Shown piece by piece: positions 55,575-64,000 of a stretch of 64,000 nt of DNA. The position numbers were made by a program, and so were the translations under genes. The stretch comes from an uncultured Pseudomonadota bacterium. Lineage in GTDB: Bacteria > Pseudomonadota > Alphaproteobacteria > Rs-D84. The notes under the pieces are model-generated. The model searched no databases. It was given only the letters and a program-made list of their open reading frames with translations, and had not been told where the DNA came from. Where the stretch lies: the NCBI GenBank assembly GCA_947307295.1, contig CAMZIQ010000002.1, positions 163,290 to 227,289 on the forward strand. Direction: 5' to 3'. Within the stretch, counting starts at the first letter, position 1. Every line of letters starts with the position of its first letter.

Positions 55575-56495
55575 TTATTCTTTGAACAAGCCTGTTTGTT
55601 TTGCAACTTTCCACCAATATTCAGAAAACACAGGCCTTTCCCCAGCAGGTGCCCACGGTTTCATAAAGTCTGAATAATGCAAAGTGACCAGATTGTGTTT
55701 TAAATCATCTATTTCGGTTTCTGTATATATTTTGAAAATACGAGAACCATGCGATAATTGAAAATTGTATTTAAGTGGTAAATAGAACACGCGTCCAGCC
55801 AAAGTGTTATTTAATACATCTTGGTCAGGATTTTTGTAATCGTTTGTTTGTGAAACCTTAATCCATTTATCATAAAATTTTTCTTTGCGAATTTTGTCTA
55901 AATCCATCAACAAAAATCCGGAATTGAAATAGCCGTCAGTTCTTGTCCTTACCGCAGCAATTACATTGTTTCCCAAATCTATTTCATAAACATCTATTAA
56001 ATCATTAAAGAATACAATATCCATATCAGCATAAATAATACGTTTCACGTTTGGTAATAACTTTGGCAACATTAATCTGTACCACATAGCAATCGGCCAA
56101 TTACGACGCAAAGATTTGTCAAAATCATGATTGGCTTTGATAAAATGAACGGTTGATTTAGTTCCCTTGATAACATTGCGAATGATGTCACACAACGGTT
56201 TGTCTACATCGTTATCAATTACGCAGTATATATCATAATCGCATCTGTTTTCTGATGCAATAAGCAAAGATTTCAAAGTGACAGCAGCCTTGTCGCATCC
56301 CTTTGCATTAAAACATAAAGCAAAAGGAATCTTGGTTGGATATTTTTGGCGTGGGATTTTGTTTTGACCGACTGTGGAAATCAAACCATGATATCTGACT
56401 TTGTCTCGGTTTAATCGTCTTTGTATTTTAGTTTTGCCAAACAATCCGGCAATTACAGAACTGATTTGGCGAATATATCCGTATTTATAATACAT
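55575..56495 (-). CDS. Glycosyltransferase family 8 (LPS galactosyl/glucosyltransferase-like)
   Basis: RIIYADMDIVFFNDL (DxD), YFNSGFLLMDLDKIR, PDQDVLNNTL. Confidence 0.9.
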   Translation of the reverse strand: MYYKYGYIRQISSVIAGLFGKTKIQRRLNRDKVRYHGLISTVGQNKIPRQKYPTKIPFALCFNAKGCDKAAVTLKSLLIASENRCDYDIYCVIDNDVDKPLCDIIRNVIKGTKSTVHFIKANHDFDKSLRRNWPIAMWYRLMLPKLLPNVKRIIYADMDIVFFNDLIDVYEIDLGNNVIAAVRTRTDGYFNSGFLLMDLDKIRKEKFYDKWIKVSQTNDYKNPDQDVLNNTLAGRVFYLPLKYNFQLSHGSRIFKIYTETEIDDLKHNLVTLHYSDFMKPWAPAGERPVFSEYWWKVAKQTGLFKE

Positions 56496-56659
56496 ACAAA
56501 ACCCCTTTGATAGTGCTGTTGTGAAAATAATCATAAAATAAAAGTCCCAGTATTACAAGGCGATATTTTTTTAAGTATGGATAATACCAAAACCCAGAAT
56601 ATAATTGACTTTTTGTTGATTTTAGGCTACTACATATGGGAAAGGTTGACGAGGTTTTT

Positions 56660-57589
56660 ATGGAAAAGATACCGAATTTTGGTAATGTGATTACAGCTAT
56701 GGTGACACCTTTTAAGGAGGACGATAATCAATCGGTTGATTTTGAAAATGTTATTCAGTTGGCAAATTATCTGGTGAATAATGGTACAGATTCATTGTTA
56801 TTAAACGGTTCTACTGGTGAGGCAGCTCAGTTATCAGAAGATGAGCAATGGCATATTGTTGATAGTGTGCGTAAATCTACGCCTTATGGAACACGTATTA
56901 TTGTTTCAACAGGTGATACAAATACAAAACGTGCAATTATGAAAACTGAAAAAGCGTTTAAACATAATGCGAATGCAGCACTGGTTGTTGTGCCAGAATA
57001 TATAAAGCCACCACAAAAAGCGATGTATGCACATTTTAATGCTATTGCTAAATCGGTTTCTGATAAGCCGATTATAATTTATAATGTACCCAGTCGCACT
57101 GGTTCTGAAATTTTACCAGAAACGGTTGCTAAATTGGTCTGTGATAATCCGAATATTATTGGTATTAAACAAAGCGTGCCGAATTTAGACAGGGTTTCTG
57201 AATTAAGATTAAATTGCCCAGAAAATTTTCAAATTTATTCTGGGGATGATAGTTTAACTTTACCAATGTTGTCTTTGGGTGCCAAAGGGGTTATTAGTGT
57301 CGCTTCTCATTTAGCAGGTGAAATGATTAATAAAATGATAAGGGCTTTCAAAGATGGTAAAACTGATATAGCAATACAATATCATCAGTTGTTGTTCCCT
57401 CTTTACAAGGCGTTGTTTATGACGACTAACCCGATGCCAATCAAAGAAGCATTGTATCAGCGCCATTTGATAAATTCCCCAACTTTGCGCACTTTGGGTG
57501 AAATGAATACAGTTGAAAAAGAAAATTTAAAAAAAGCGCTTATGGCTTTTGAATGTTGCAAAAATAAATATATGCAAAAAATGATTTAG
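56660..57589 (+). CDS. dapA: 4-hydroxy-tetrahydrodipicolinate synthase
   Basis: GNVITAMVTPFKED, LLNGSTGEAAQLS, IIIYNVPSRTGSEI, IIGIKQSVPN, SGDDSLTLPMLSLGAKGVISVASH. Confidence 0.92.
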   Translation: MEKIPNFGNVITAMVTPFKEDDNQSVDFENVIQLANYLVNNGTDSLLLNGSTGEAAQLSEDEQWHIVDSVRKSTPYGTRIIVSTGDTNTKRAIMKTEKAFKHNANAALVVVPEYIKPPQKAMYAHFNAIAKSVSDKPIIIYNVPSRTGSEILPETVAKLVCDNPNIIGIKQSVPNLDRVSELRLNCPENFQIYSGDDSLTLPMLSLGAKGVISVASHLAGEMINKMIRAFKDGKTDIAIQYHQLLFPLYKALFMTTNPMPIKEALYQRHLINSPTLRTLGEMNTVEKENLKKALMAFECCKNKYMQKMI

Positions 57590-57684
57590 TGTAAAATGAT
57601 TGTTTTTCATAGATGAAAAACAGGATTTGATACCAATATATTGCCATATAATATGCCTAATTTATATGTAAAAATAGGAAAAAT

Positions 57685-57969
57685 TTACTTTGTTATGCTA
57701 TTAATTTTTGCCTTATTTTTGTTATGATTATCAAATTTATCTAATAACACATTTAAAACATCTTTTACAAAAGTTTTACGTGTATCATAATCCTGTTTGT
57801 CCCAGTCTTGATATACAGATAGATTTTGTTGAACATATGACTTAACAGTATCCCAAATTTGTTTTGCTAAATCATCATTTGCTGATTCAGAATAATTATC
57901 ATCAGTTAATTTTTTGTTATCGTTAATAATCTGCAACATTTTGGTTGGTTCAGTAAAATTTTCTTTCAT
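57685..57969 (-). CDS. Small hypothetical protein
   Basis: 94-aa hydrophilic ORF. Confidence 0.6.
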   Translation of the reverse strand: MKENFTEPTKMLQIINDNKKLTDDNYSESANDDLAKQIWDTVKSYVQQNLSVYQDWDKQDYDTRKTFVKDVLNVLLDKFDNHNKNKAKINSITK

Positions 57970-58095
57970 AACAATTTCCTTTGATATTAATTATAGCATA
58001 TTTCGCCTATACACCACAATCATTTTGAATAAAAATATTAAATTTTTTTGTTGTTTGTGGGCGAAATTTATTTGTTTCAAAGCCAGTTGAATCTT

Positions 58096-58117
58096 GGTTG
58101 TGGTGTGTGGGCGAAAC
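58096..58117 (+). repeat. Left inverted repeat arm (22 bp)
   Basis: ggttgtggtgtgtgggcgaaac; 21/22 match to reverse complement of 58795-58816. Confidence 0.85.
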
Positions 58118-58183
58118 GCAAGCTGAACAATTTGACTTTATAATAAAAATTATAATACACTTGAAATATACAAGGGTGAAAGT

Positions 58184-58792
58184 ATGGTTAAATTTATTAA
58201 AACTTATGCATTGGAAATTTTTACAGTAATATCTATGGCGATGTTGCTGGTTGGTGGATTGATTGGTGATTTATCAGTTGTTCAAAAATTTACTTTGGTT
58301 TATATATTTTTATTTGTTCTGCATGAATGGGAAGAAATGAAATATCCCGGTGGCTTTGCAGATTCTATTGCAAAAATGTTGGGTATAAAATTAAACAATG
58401 ATATGAAACGTGCCAGTCGTATTCCAACCAGTATATTATTGCTAACATTTACTATTACACCGTTTGTTTTGCATGAATATCCAATAACAATATTACCAAT
58501 TGCATGGCTGGGATTGTTTGAAGGTTTTGTTCATATATTTACAATCCGTTTGTTTAAATACCCAAGATTTTATTCTCCTGGGTTTGTAACTGCAGAAATA
58601 CAGGCTGTATTTACGATATTTGTTTTTACATATTTTGTAAGAAATGATATTGTATCATGTGGTGAATTTTTGATTGGTTTTATGGTTATGTTTGTGTGCT
58701 TTGTAATTATGCAAAAGAGCCTGACAGCAATGATAGGGTATAAATACAGCAATGTTTTCAAAGCAATAAAAAAACAATTTGCTAAGAAATAA
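58184..58792 (+). CDS. HXXEE-domain-like integral membrane protein
   Basis: FVLHEWEEMKYPGG motif and multiple TM segments. Confidence 0.7.
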   Translation: MVKFIKTYALEIFTVISMAMLLVGGLIGDLSVVQKFTLVYIFLFVLHEWEEMKYPGGFADSIAKMLGIKLNNDMKRASRIPTSILLLTFTITPFVLHEYPITILPIAWLGLFEGFVHIFTIRLFKYPRFYSPGFVTAEIQAVFTIFVFTYFVRNDIVSCGEFLIGFMVMFVCFVIMQKSLTAMIGYKYSNVFKAIKKQFAKK

Positions 58793-58794
58793 TT

Positions 58795-58816
58795 GTTTCG
58801 CCCACACACCCCAACC
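58795..58816 (-). repeat. Right inverted repeat arm (22 bp)
   Basis: gtttcgcccacacaccccaacc. Confidence 0.85.
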
Positions 58817-59220
58817 ATCCGTCTTCGCTTTGCTACGCCGTGACTTCGCATTGAACGATAATGTAAAACAGGGAGGTTTGTTATCGCAGATCTAACCTTT
58901 TTACCAGTTCGACAAGCAGTAGATTTCGCAAACGAAGTGCAACGAAATCGTTACGATTGCCCCGCAGGCGATAGCCGAGGGAATGTTTTTAGTGTTTTAC
59001 AAGCGGTTCGAAAGCATGTTTAGAAAGATAAAAAATTGAAATATGACTTTCGAACTGAAAAAATTGCGCACGGATTGGCTCGGTCGGCTGTGCCGACACT
59101 GCGCCGCATTCGTTAGTGCTCAAACTACGCAAGGCTTGTTTTCGCTTACTCATAGTCGAACCTGTCACGCCAAAGGCGGACGATGTTTCAAATCAAACGG
59201 GCGCGACAACACAAAAATTA

Positions 59221-59249
59221 AACCACCCACAAGGGGTGGTTGAATTTTT
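59221..59249 (+). terminator. Hairpin with T tract
   Basis: aaccacccacaaggggtggttgaattttt. Confidence 0.6.
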
Positions 59250-59443
59250 GGTTGGAGCGCACGGGAACATACCATTTTTTGAAAAGTCCCTAAAAACTAA
59301 CCTTTTCTATGTTCTGTGTTTTCCAATTTTGTTAAAATGTCATACACTTTGTATTACACTTTCTTGATTCTGATTGTATACTTTTTTTTGACAATGTAAA
59401 CAAGTTTTTTTAGAATATGACCAATTAAAATGATAGGTGAAAT

Positions 59444-60283
59444 ATGAAAATAATGGAAAATTGCACATTATTACAAGCATGTGAATATCTGGCTTTTGAA
59501 TGGCCACCCCTAGACAGTATTGAAGATGAATTATTTACTGAGCCAAAACGTGGTAAACAACAAAATTATTTGTTGGAAATAGATAGGGCAAAAAAACTGT
59601 TGTTACATATGTTTAAAAATTACGGTTTAAAATGTTATGACAATAAAAATATTGCGCTAGATTTACCAGAGATTGTTTATGATAAAGAAACTGATAGTTG
59701 TAACACGTATATTTTGTGTGGTTTGATAACAGATTCAAATTTTTATTATGGCAGTATACCAAGTGGTTCAATGGGTATATTTTCAAAAGAGTCAACTTTT
59801 CCGTATGATACATTAGGTTTTTTCCCGGATGTTAAAATCAATTTTCATGATTTAGAATATATCAAAAAACATATTGATGAATTGCCGCCACAACCTAAAA
59901 TTTGGTTGTCTTTAACCTGGGAACAAAACGGTTTTTACATATATATAAATAAGATTTGTAAGTTAAGAATTAAAAAATATGATTCTGAATCAAAACTGGA
60001 TACCATTTTAAAAATGGCCATAGAAGAATCTCCGAATACATTGACAAAAGCATACATTAGCGATAACTGGCCAAGTGATATAATAGGAACATTTGACGAA
60101 GAAGCAGAAAGGTTGGATACTATTATAAAAGGCGCTTTGCCATCTCATGTGGTAAAAGCATTTTTCCCAATTTTGAATTCAAAAGAAATAAAATGCGTTT
60201 GTGATATCACCGATTTAGATTTAGAACAAAACGGTATTCAAGAAATGTTGATTCAATCGGATTCAAGGCAATCTAAGCTGTAG
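59444..60283 (+). CDS. Hypothetical protein
   Basis: 279-aa ORF; no family recognised. Confidence 0.75.
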   Translation: MKIMENCTLLQACEYLAFEWPPLDSIEDELFTEPKRGKQQNYLLEIDRAKKLLLHMFKNYGLKCYDNKNIALDLPEIVYDKETDSCNTYILCGLITDSNFYYGSIPSGSMGIFSKESTFPYDTLGFFPDVKINFHDLEYIKKHIDELPPQPKIWLSLTWEQNGFYIYINKICKLRIKKYDSESKLDTILKMAIEESPNTLTKAYISDNWPSDIIGTFDEEAERLDTIIKGALPSHVVKAFFPILNSKEIKCVCDITDLDLEQNGIQEMLIQSDSRQSKL

Positions 60284-60341
60284 TTAAACTTACATACATT
60301 CCACAATATTTAAATAATAATTGTTCATGATTTTACATACA

Positions 60342-60366
60342 AACCGGCTATTAAAGGCCGGTTTTG
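60342..60366 (+). terminator. Hairpin terminator
   Basis: aaccggctattaaaggccggtttt. Confidence 0.65.
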
Positions 60367-60483
60367 CCTTATTCCTGCAAATCCCGTAAAAATCTTTACA
60401 TTGTTTAGTGTAAAACCAAAGGAGGTTGAAATGACATAAGTGTTGAGATGATAAAAAATGGTTTTTGTTATTTGTTTTTGTTG

Positions 60484-60513
60484 GGTGCCTGTCCAAATTA
60501 CAGGGCAGGCACC
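60484..60513 (+). promoter_or_regulatory. Long leader hairpin (11-bp stem)
   Basis: ggtgcctgtcc-aaattaca-gggcaggcacc, upstream of 60592. Confidence 0.7.
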
Positions 60514-60591
60514 AAGAGAATAACAAAATACTAAGCCGCAGAATTTTCAAAAATCCTGCATAAAAAATAAAAAGTAACATAGGAGTAAAAA

Positions 60592-61101
60592 ATGTTACCG
60601 AATTCTTTAAATCCAGAGAATATAAACTGGAAATTATATATTGACGATAGTGAATTAAGCAGACGTGAACTTTATATTGCTGACCACTGTTGTAAACCAC
60701 AATTCAAATATTTGCTTAATAAAGCAAAAGATTTTTGGGTCAAAAATGGTGGTGATTTATTTGTGCACAAAACAATAGAGCAAGGCATCAAGTGTGTTCA
60801 GTATTATAACGGTGCTGATTTACGTAATGCCATGGTTTACTACGTCAGAAACAACCCAGACGATATTAAGCGTATGGACAGAGAATCTGCAAAACGTTAC
60901 AGATTGCGTAAAAAACAAAAAATTGCATTTGAGAACGTTTCAAAAGGAATGTCCCCGGCTGTATATCGTGGTCGTGTAGTATGGTTACCAGTTCAATTTC
61001 CAGATGACGAATGTCATTCAAGAGTTGCACATGGATACTACCCTACTGTTGAAAATAACAAAATTGTTTGGGAACAGGCACCATTAAAAATAAAAGGATA
61101 A
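60592..61101 (+). CDS. Hypothetical protein, paralogue of 61106-61639
   Basis: ADLRNAMVYYVRNNPDDIKRMDRESAKRYRLRKKQKIAFENVSKGMSPAVYRGRVVWLP aligns with the next ORF. Confidence 0.75.
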   Translation: MLPNSLNPENINWKLYIDDSELSRRELYIADHCCKPQFKYLLNKAKDFWVKNGGDLFVHKTIEQGIKCVQYYNGADLRNAMVYYVRNNPDDIKRMDRESAKRYRLRKKQKIAFENVSKGMSPAVYRGRVVWLPVQFPDDECHSRVAHGYYPTVENNKIVWEQAPLKIKG

Positions 61102-61105
61102 AAAA

Positions 61106-61639
61106 ATGAAAAAAATGGTTGAAAATGTTGTTAGCGTTTCAACAAATAATAAAAAACGCATCGAAAAAACCGCTGAATTTTTAGCAAACAACCACTTTAA
61201 ACCAATATTTCGTAATTTGGCAGAAAAAGCCAAACAAGAATGGATTGATAGTGGTAAAAAAATTCGAGAATATTCTAAATCGGATTATTACGAAGAAATA
61301 AGAATCCAATTAAACCGTGATGATTTAAGATCTGCAATGCGGTCATATGTATTAAATCACGGTGAAGAAATTCTTGAAATGGAACGTTTAGCAAATCAAC
61401 GTTATCGCTTACGTCAAAAATATAAATTAGCGAAACAAAAGGTTGATGACGGATTTTATCCTGTAGTTAAGGGTAATGGTGTCACATGGGTTTACGGACC
61501 AAATGGCTTTGCTATAGATTATGTTGAAGATGGTTATGCACCAATTGCACAAAATAAAAAACTTGTTTGGAAACCAGTAATATCTGCATATGGGAAACAA
61601 ATATCGGATATTTTGGAACCTGACGAACAAAAAAAATGA
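61106..61639 (+). CDS. Hypothetical protein, paralogue of 60592-61101
   Basis: DDLRSAMRSYVLNHGEEILEMERLANQRYRLRQKYKLAKQKVDDGFYPVVKGNGVTWVY. Confidence 0.75.
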   Translation: MKKMVENVVSVSTNNKKRIEKTAEFLANNHFKPIFRNLAEKAKQEWIDSGKKIREYSKSDYYEEIRIQLNRDDLRSAMRSYVLNHGEEILEMERLANQRYRLRQKYKLAKQKVDDGFYPVVKGNGVTWVYGPNGFAIDYVEDGYAPIAQNKKLVWKPVISAYGKQISDILEPDEQKK

Positions 61640-61949
61640 AAAATTGGCGTCAAAACGTCAACAAAAACGTTAGTTCTAAAAGGGTGTGGTTGTTATGAAT
61701 GTTTGGTCTGCCGGCGACTGAATATCATAAATTAACCATGGTTTTACCCCGGGTAAGACAAAAAATGCCTTATAACGTGTAAGGCAAAAACAAAAAGAGT
61801 GTTCTCTACTTGGTTTTGGCCGAACCAATAACAGATACACGCAAAACGACATTATTCCAGTTGTGGACTCACCATGGTTACACTGCAATATTGTCGGACA
61901 TCACCGACACTAAAACATAGGCATTTTGCAAAAAATAGACCTAGTGCTG

Positions 61950-62036
61950 AATTATTTAATTTAATAAAAAAAACACAGAGAAACACACAGAATAACATTT
62001 ATACACATGATTATATATTTATTAAATTAAATAATT
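61950..62036. repeat. Perfect 19-bp AT-rich inverted repeat, 49-bp spacer
   Basis: aattatttaatttaataaa (61950-61968) and tttattaaattaaataatt (62018-62036). Confidence 0.9.
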
Positions 62037-62076
62037 TTATGCTTTCTAATGGTAACAGAATACAGGAGAAAATGGT

Positions 62077-62562
62077 ATGAATAATACAGATAATATAACA
62101 GGCACAGAAAAATTACAACAGCAGGCACAAGATTGGCTTGATAATAAAATATTTAGTCATTATTTGACTGTTGATTTGCCAATGTCTGTTCAACATTATA
62201 ATTATGATAGGGCACAAATTGTGTTACGTAATATTGTTAAGCGATATGAAAAAGAATTGGTCGGTCGCTATTGGAATAAACACCCTGTGCATTTTGTCGG
62301 TTTTGCAGAACAGGGCGAACATAAAATATGGCACTGGCATTTATTATTATGGGCATTTCAATATACTGATAATGAATTACAATCTGCGCTGGCAAAAACA
62401 ACAAATTATATGAATTTGGATAATAATACCCTTGATATACGTCCAATAAACAGGACACCATGGATATTAAACAATTATAATATCAAAGAATTGAAAGCAG
62501 ACGGAAAATTACGTTTTGATTCAGACCGTATTTTTACATCTGACATGATATTTTATTTATAA
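62077..62562 (+). CDS. Small protein with HUH-like motif (candidate Rep/transposase-like endonuclease)
   Basis: FVGFAEQGEHKIWHWHLLLWAFQ ... WILNNYNIKELKADGKLRF: HxH followed by a downstream Tyr/Lys-Glu segment. Confidence 0.4.
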   Translation: MNNTDNITGTEKLQQQAQDWLDNKIFSHYLTVDLPMSVQHYNYDRAQIVLRNIVKRYEKELVGRYWNKHPVHFVGFAEQGEHKIWHWHLLLWAFQYTDNELQSALAKTTNYMNLDNNTLDIRPINRTPWILNNYNIKELKADGKLRFDSDRIFTSDMIFYL

Positions 62563-62563
62563 T

Positions 62564-62761
62564 TTATTTCTGCACATCACGCACCCATTTACCATTTGAA
62601 TCATAAACGTGGTTATGGGTGCTAAAAATTCCACCACTGGTAATAACAAAATCGGAAGTATACGATACCAATTTACCATTAACCCGACAATATTCACGAT
62701 TTGAACTATCGTATAAACTAACTTGATTACCACTTTGTTTTGCATACATAATTTTTTTCAT
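62564..62761 (-). CDS. Small hypothetical protein
   Basis: Start chosen at MKKIMYAKQSGNQVSLYDSSNREYCRVNGKLV. Confidence 0.55.
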   Translation of the reverse strand: MKKIMYAKQSGNQVSLYDSSNREYCRVNGKLVSYTSDFVITSGGIFSTHNHVYDSNGKWVRDVQK

Positions 62762-62915
62762 TTTGACCCCACTTTTAAGCAATTTTAATACAAAAATAAG
62801 TGGTCGCAAACGGGTAATTTAATAAAAAAAGAGACGACTGAAAATTTACACATCGTCCCATTATATATACTATTATAATACCAAAATGCCACGGTGTAAA
62901 CGGGTATTTTTGATA

Positions 62916-64000
62916 TTAAAATGCGTATCTCAAACCAAGATTACCAGATATTTCTGAATAATCTGTGCCTGTGATATATGATGCTTCAAGGTATATATTT
63001 GTTGCATTATCAATACCACGATAATCAAAACCTATACCCATTTCAGTTGTATTTGTTGCAACTGTTTGTTTTGTATTAACACCATTTACAATAACATCCA
63101 CATCATCAGAATTATCCAAAGTATATCCAACTTTACCATATGCTTGGAATTTTCTGCCACTTGCAAAATCCCATCTCGGACCTGCTAATACAGACAATGA
63201 TGCCATGCTAGATGTTGAATCTTGGACTTTGAAAGAACCAATATCTGTTCCAGATATTGAAATATAAGTGCCTTCTAATGACGGTTTCATAAACCATTTC
63301 AATTTATCAGTATCAGAACCAAACACAAATTCTTTACCAATTTCTAAATTCAAACTGCTTGCAGTATAATCAGTTTTTATATCTGATGTTTCCATATTGA
63401 TAAAGTGTTGTCTAAATACAGCATCTGCAAACCAACCTGATTTTTCAAGTACCATTAAATAGGCACCTAAGCCGTATCCACTTATATCAAGTTTGGTATC
63501 TTTGAATTTACTGTCACCACCAGAAATATATCCCAATCCACCTATATACCATTTGTAATTATTTGTGGATGATATAATTCTGTCATAACCAAATTCTATA
63601 CCAGATAATCCAACAGAAGTATTATCTGCATCAAAGTTTTTATGAATACCACGTGTCCAAAAAGCATTATTCAAATCAGATTGATTATCAGTATCTTTCA
63701 ATAACCACTGTAATTCACCAACACGCTTTTGCATAGAATTAGTTAATTTTTGAACAGTATTGGTAACCGTTTTTGCTGTATAATCTGCCATTTGAACAAC
63801 TTCTACTGGTAATACAGGGATAGTCGGTTGAACAGGTTGTTCTGGTTCAGTTGGCGTATCTGGTTCATCCGGATTTTCAGGATTCTCAGGATTCTCTGGA
63901 TTGTCCGGATTCTCAGGATTTTCAGGATTTTCTGGATTCTCTGGGTTATCTGGATTCTCTGGATTGTCCGGATTCTCAGGATTTTCAGGATTCTCAGGAT
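62916..64000 (-). CDS. Autotransporter-type beta-barrel protein with Pro-Glu-Asn repeat linker (start outside window)
   Basis: C-terminal autotransporter domain ending GNLGLRYAF; frame stays open upstream of the annotated Met through (PEN/PDN)n to the window edge. Confidence 0.85.
   Translation of the reverse strand, partial: PENPENPENPDNPENPDNPENPENPENPENPDNPENPENPENPDEPDTPTEPEQPVQPTIPVLPVEVVQMADYTAKTVTNTVQKLTNSMQKRVGELQWLLKDTDNQSDLNNAFWTRGIHKNFDADNTSVGLSGIEFGYDRIISSTNNYKWYIGGLGYISGGDSKFKDTKLDISGYGLGAYLMVLEKSGWFADAVFRQHFINMETSDIKTDYTASSLNLEIGKEFVFGSDTDKLKWFMKPSLEGTYISISGTDIGSFKVQDSTSSMASLSVLAGPRWDFASGRKFQAYGKVGYTLDNSDDVDVIVNGVNTKQTVATNTTEMGIGFDYRGIDNATNIYLEASYITGTDYSEISGNLGLRYAF
63869..64000 (-). 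repeat. 9-bp tandem repeat encoding Pro-(Glu/Asp)-Asn
   Basis: Reads PENPENPENPDNPENPDNPENPENPENPENPDNPENPENPENPENPDEP. Confidence 0.9.

Noticed and set aside
59043-59243. 66-aa ORF MTFELKKLRTDWLGRLCRHCAAFV
   Set aside because: Lies in a repeat-like GC-rich intergenic region ending at a hairpin; no homologous pattern recognised.
59250-59270. tRNA 3' fragment (reverse complement ttcccgtgcgctccaacca) as an att site for an integrated element
   Set aside because: Only about 19 nt, no correct T-loop and no matching second copy or integrase in the window; kept only as a weak impression.
63869-64000. Possible CRISPR or satellite repeat
   Set aside because: 9-bp in-frame coding repeat of an autotransporter linker.

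Overview
AT-rich bacterial chromosome window, probably from a host-associated alphaproteobacterium (inference from gene content and low GC; not proven). The housekeeping backbone is clear: dnaQ-like exonuclease, UvrD/PcrA helicase, rpmE, SuhB-like phosphatase, PBP1A, mraY-ftsW-murG, comF, valS, acyl-ACP thioesterase, rpmH (absent from the ORF track), gyrA, MerR, dapA and tRNA-Glu(CTC). The accessory content is richer: (i) five polytopic VirB6/TrbL-like proteins at 21.0-27.7 kb with no VirB ATPase in view; (ii) a family of large Cys-rich secreted proteins (5.7, 8.4 and 15.8 kb); (iii) three secreted InlB-B-repeat-like proteins whose repeats carry paired cysteines, the largest 1462 aa with about 15 repeats; (iv) a tandem array of small membrane protein / Cys-motif protein pairs at 2.4-4.0 kb; (v) GC-rich dispersed palindromic repeats, some bracketing a DUF559-type nuclease and some forming inverted arms around a B-repeat gene; (vi) a PemK/MazF-like toxin followed by a promoter, a terminator-bearing small RNA candidate and a 48-aa ORF; (vii) a divergent pair of putative effectors (ankyrin-like HExxH metalloprotease and an LRR protein); (viii) a 60.3-62.6 kb module with hairpin-rich leaders, two paralogous novel proteins, a palindrome-rich noncoding stretch and a small protein with an HUH-like motif. 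All assignments come from reading the sequence and translations; no searches were run.
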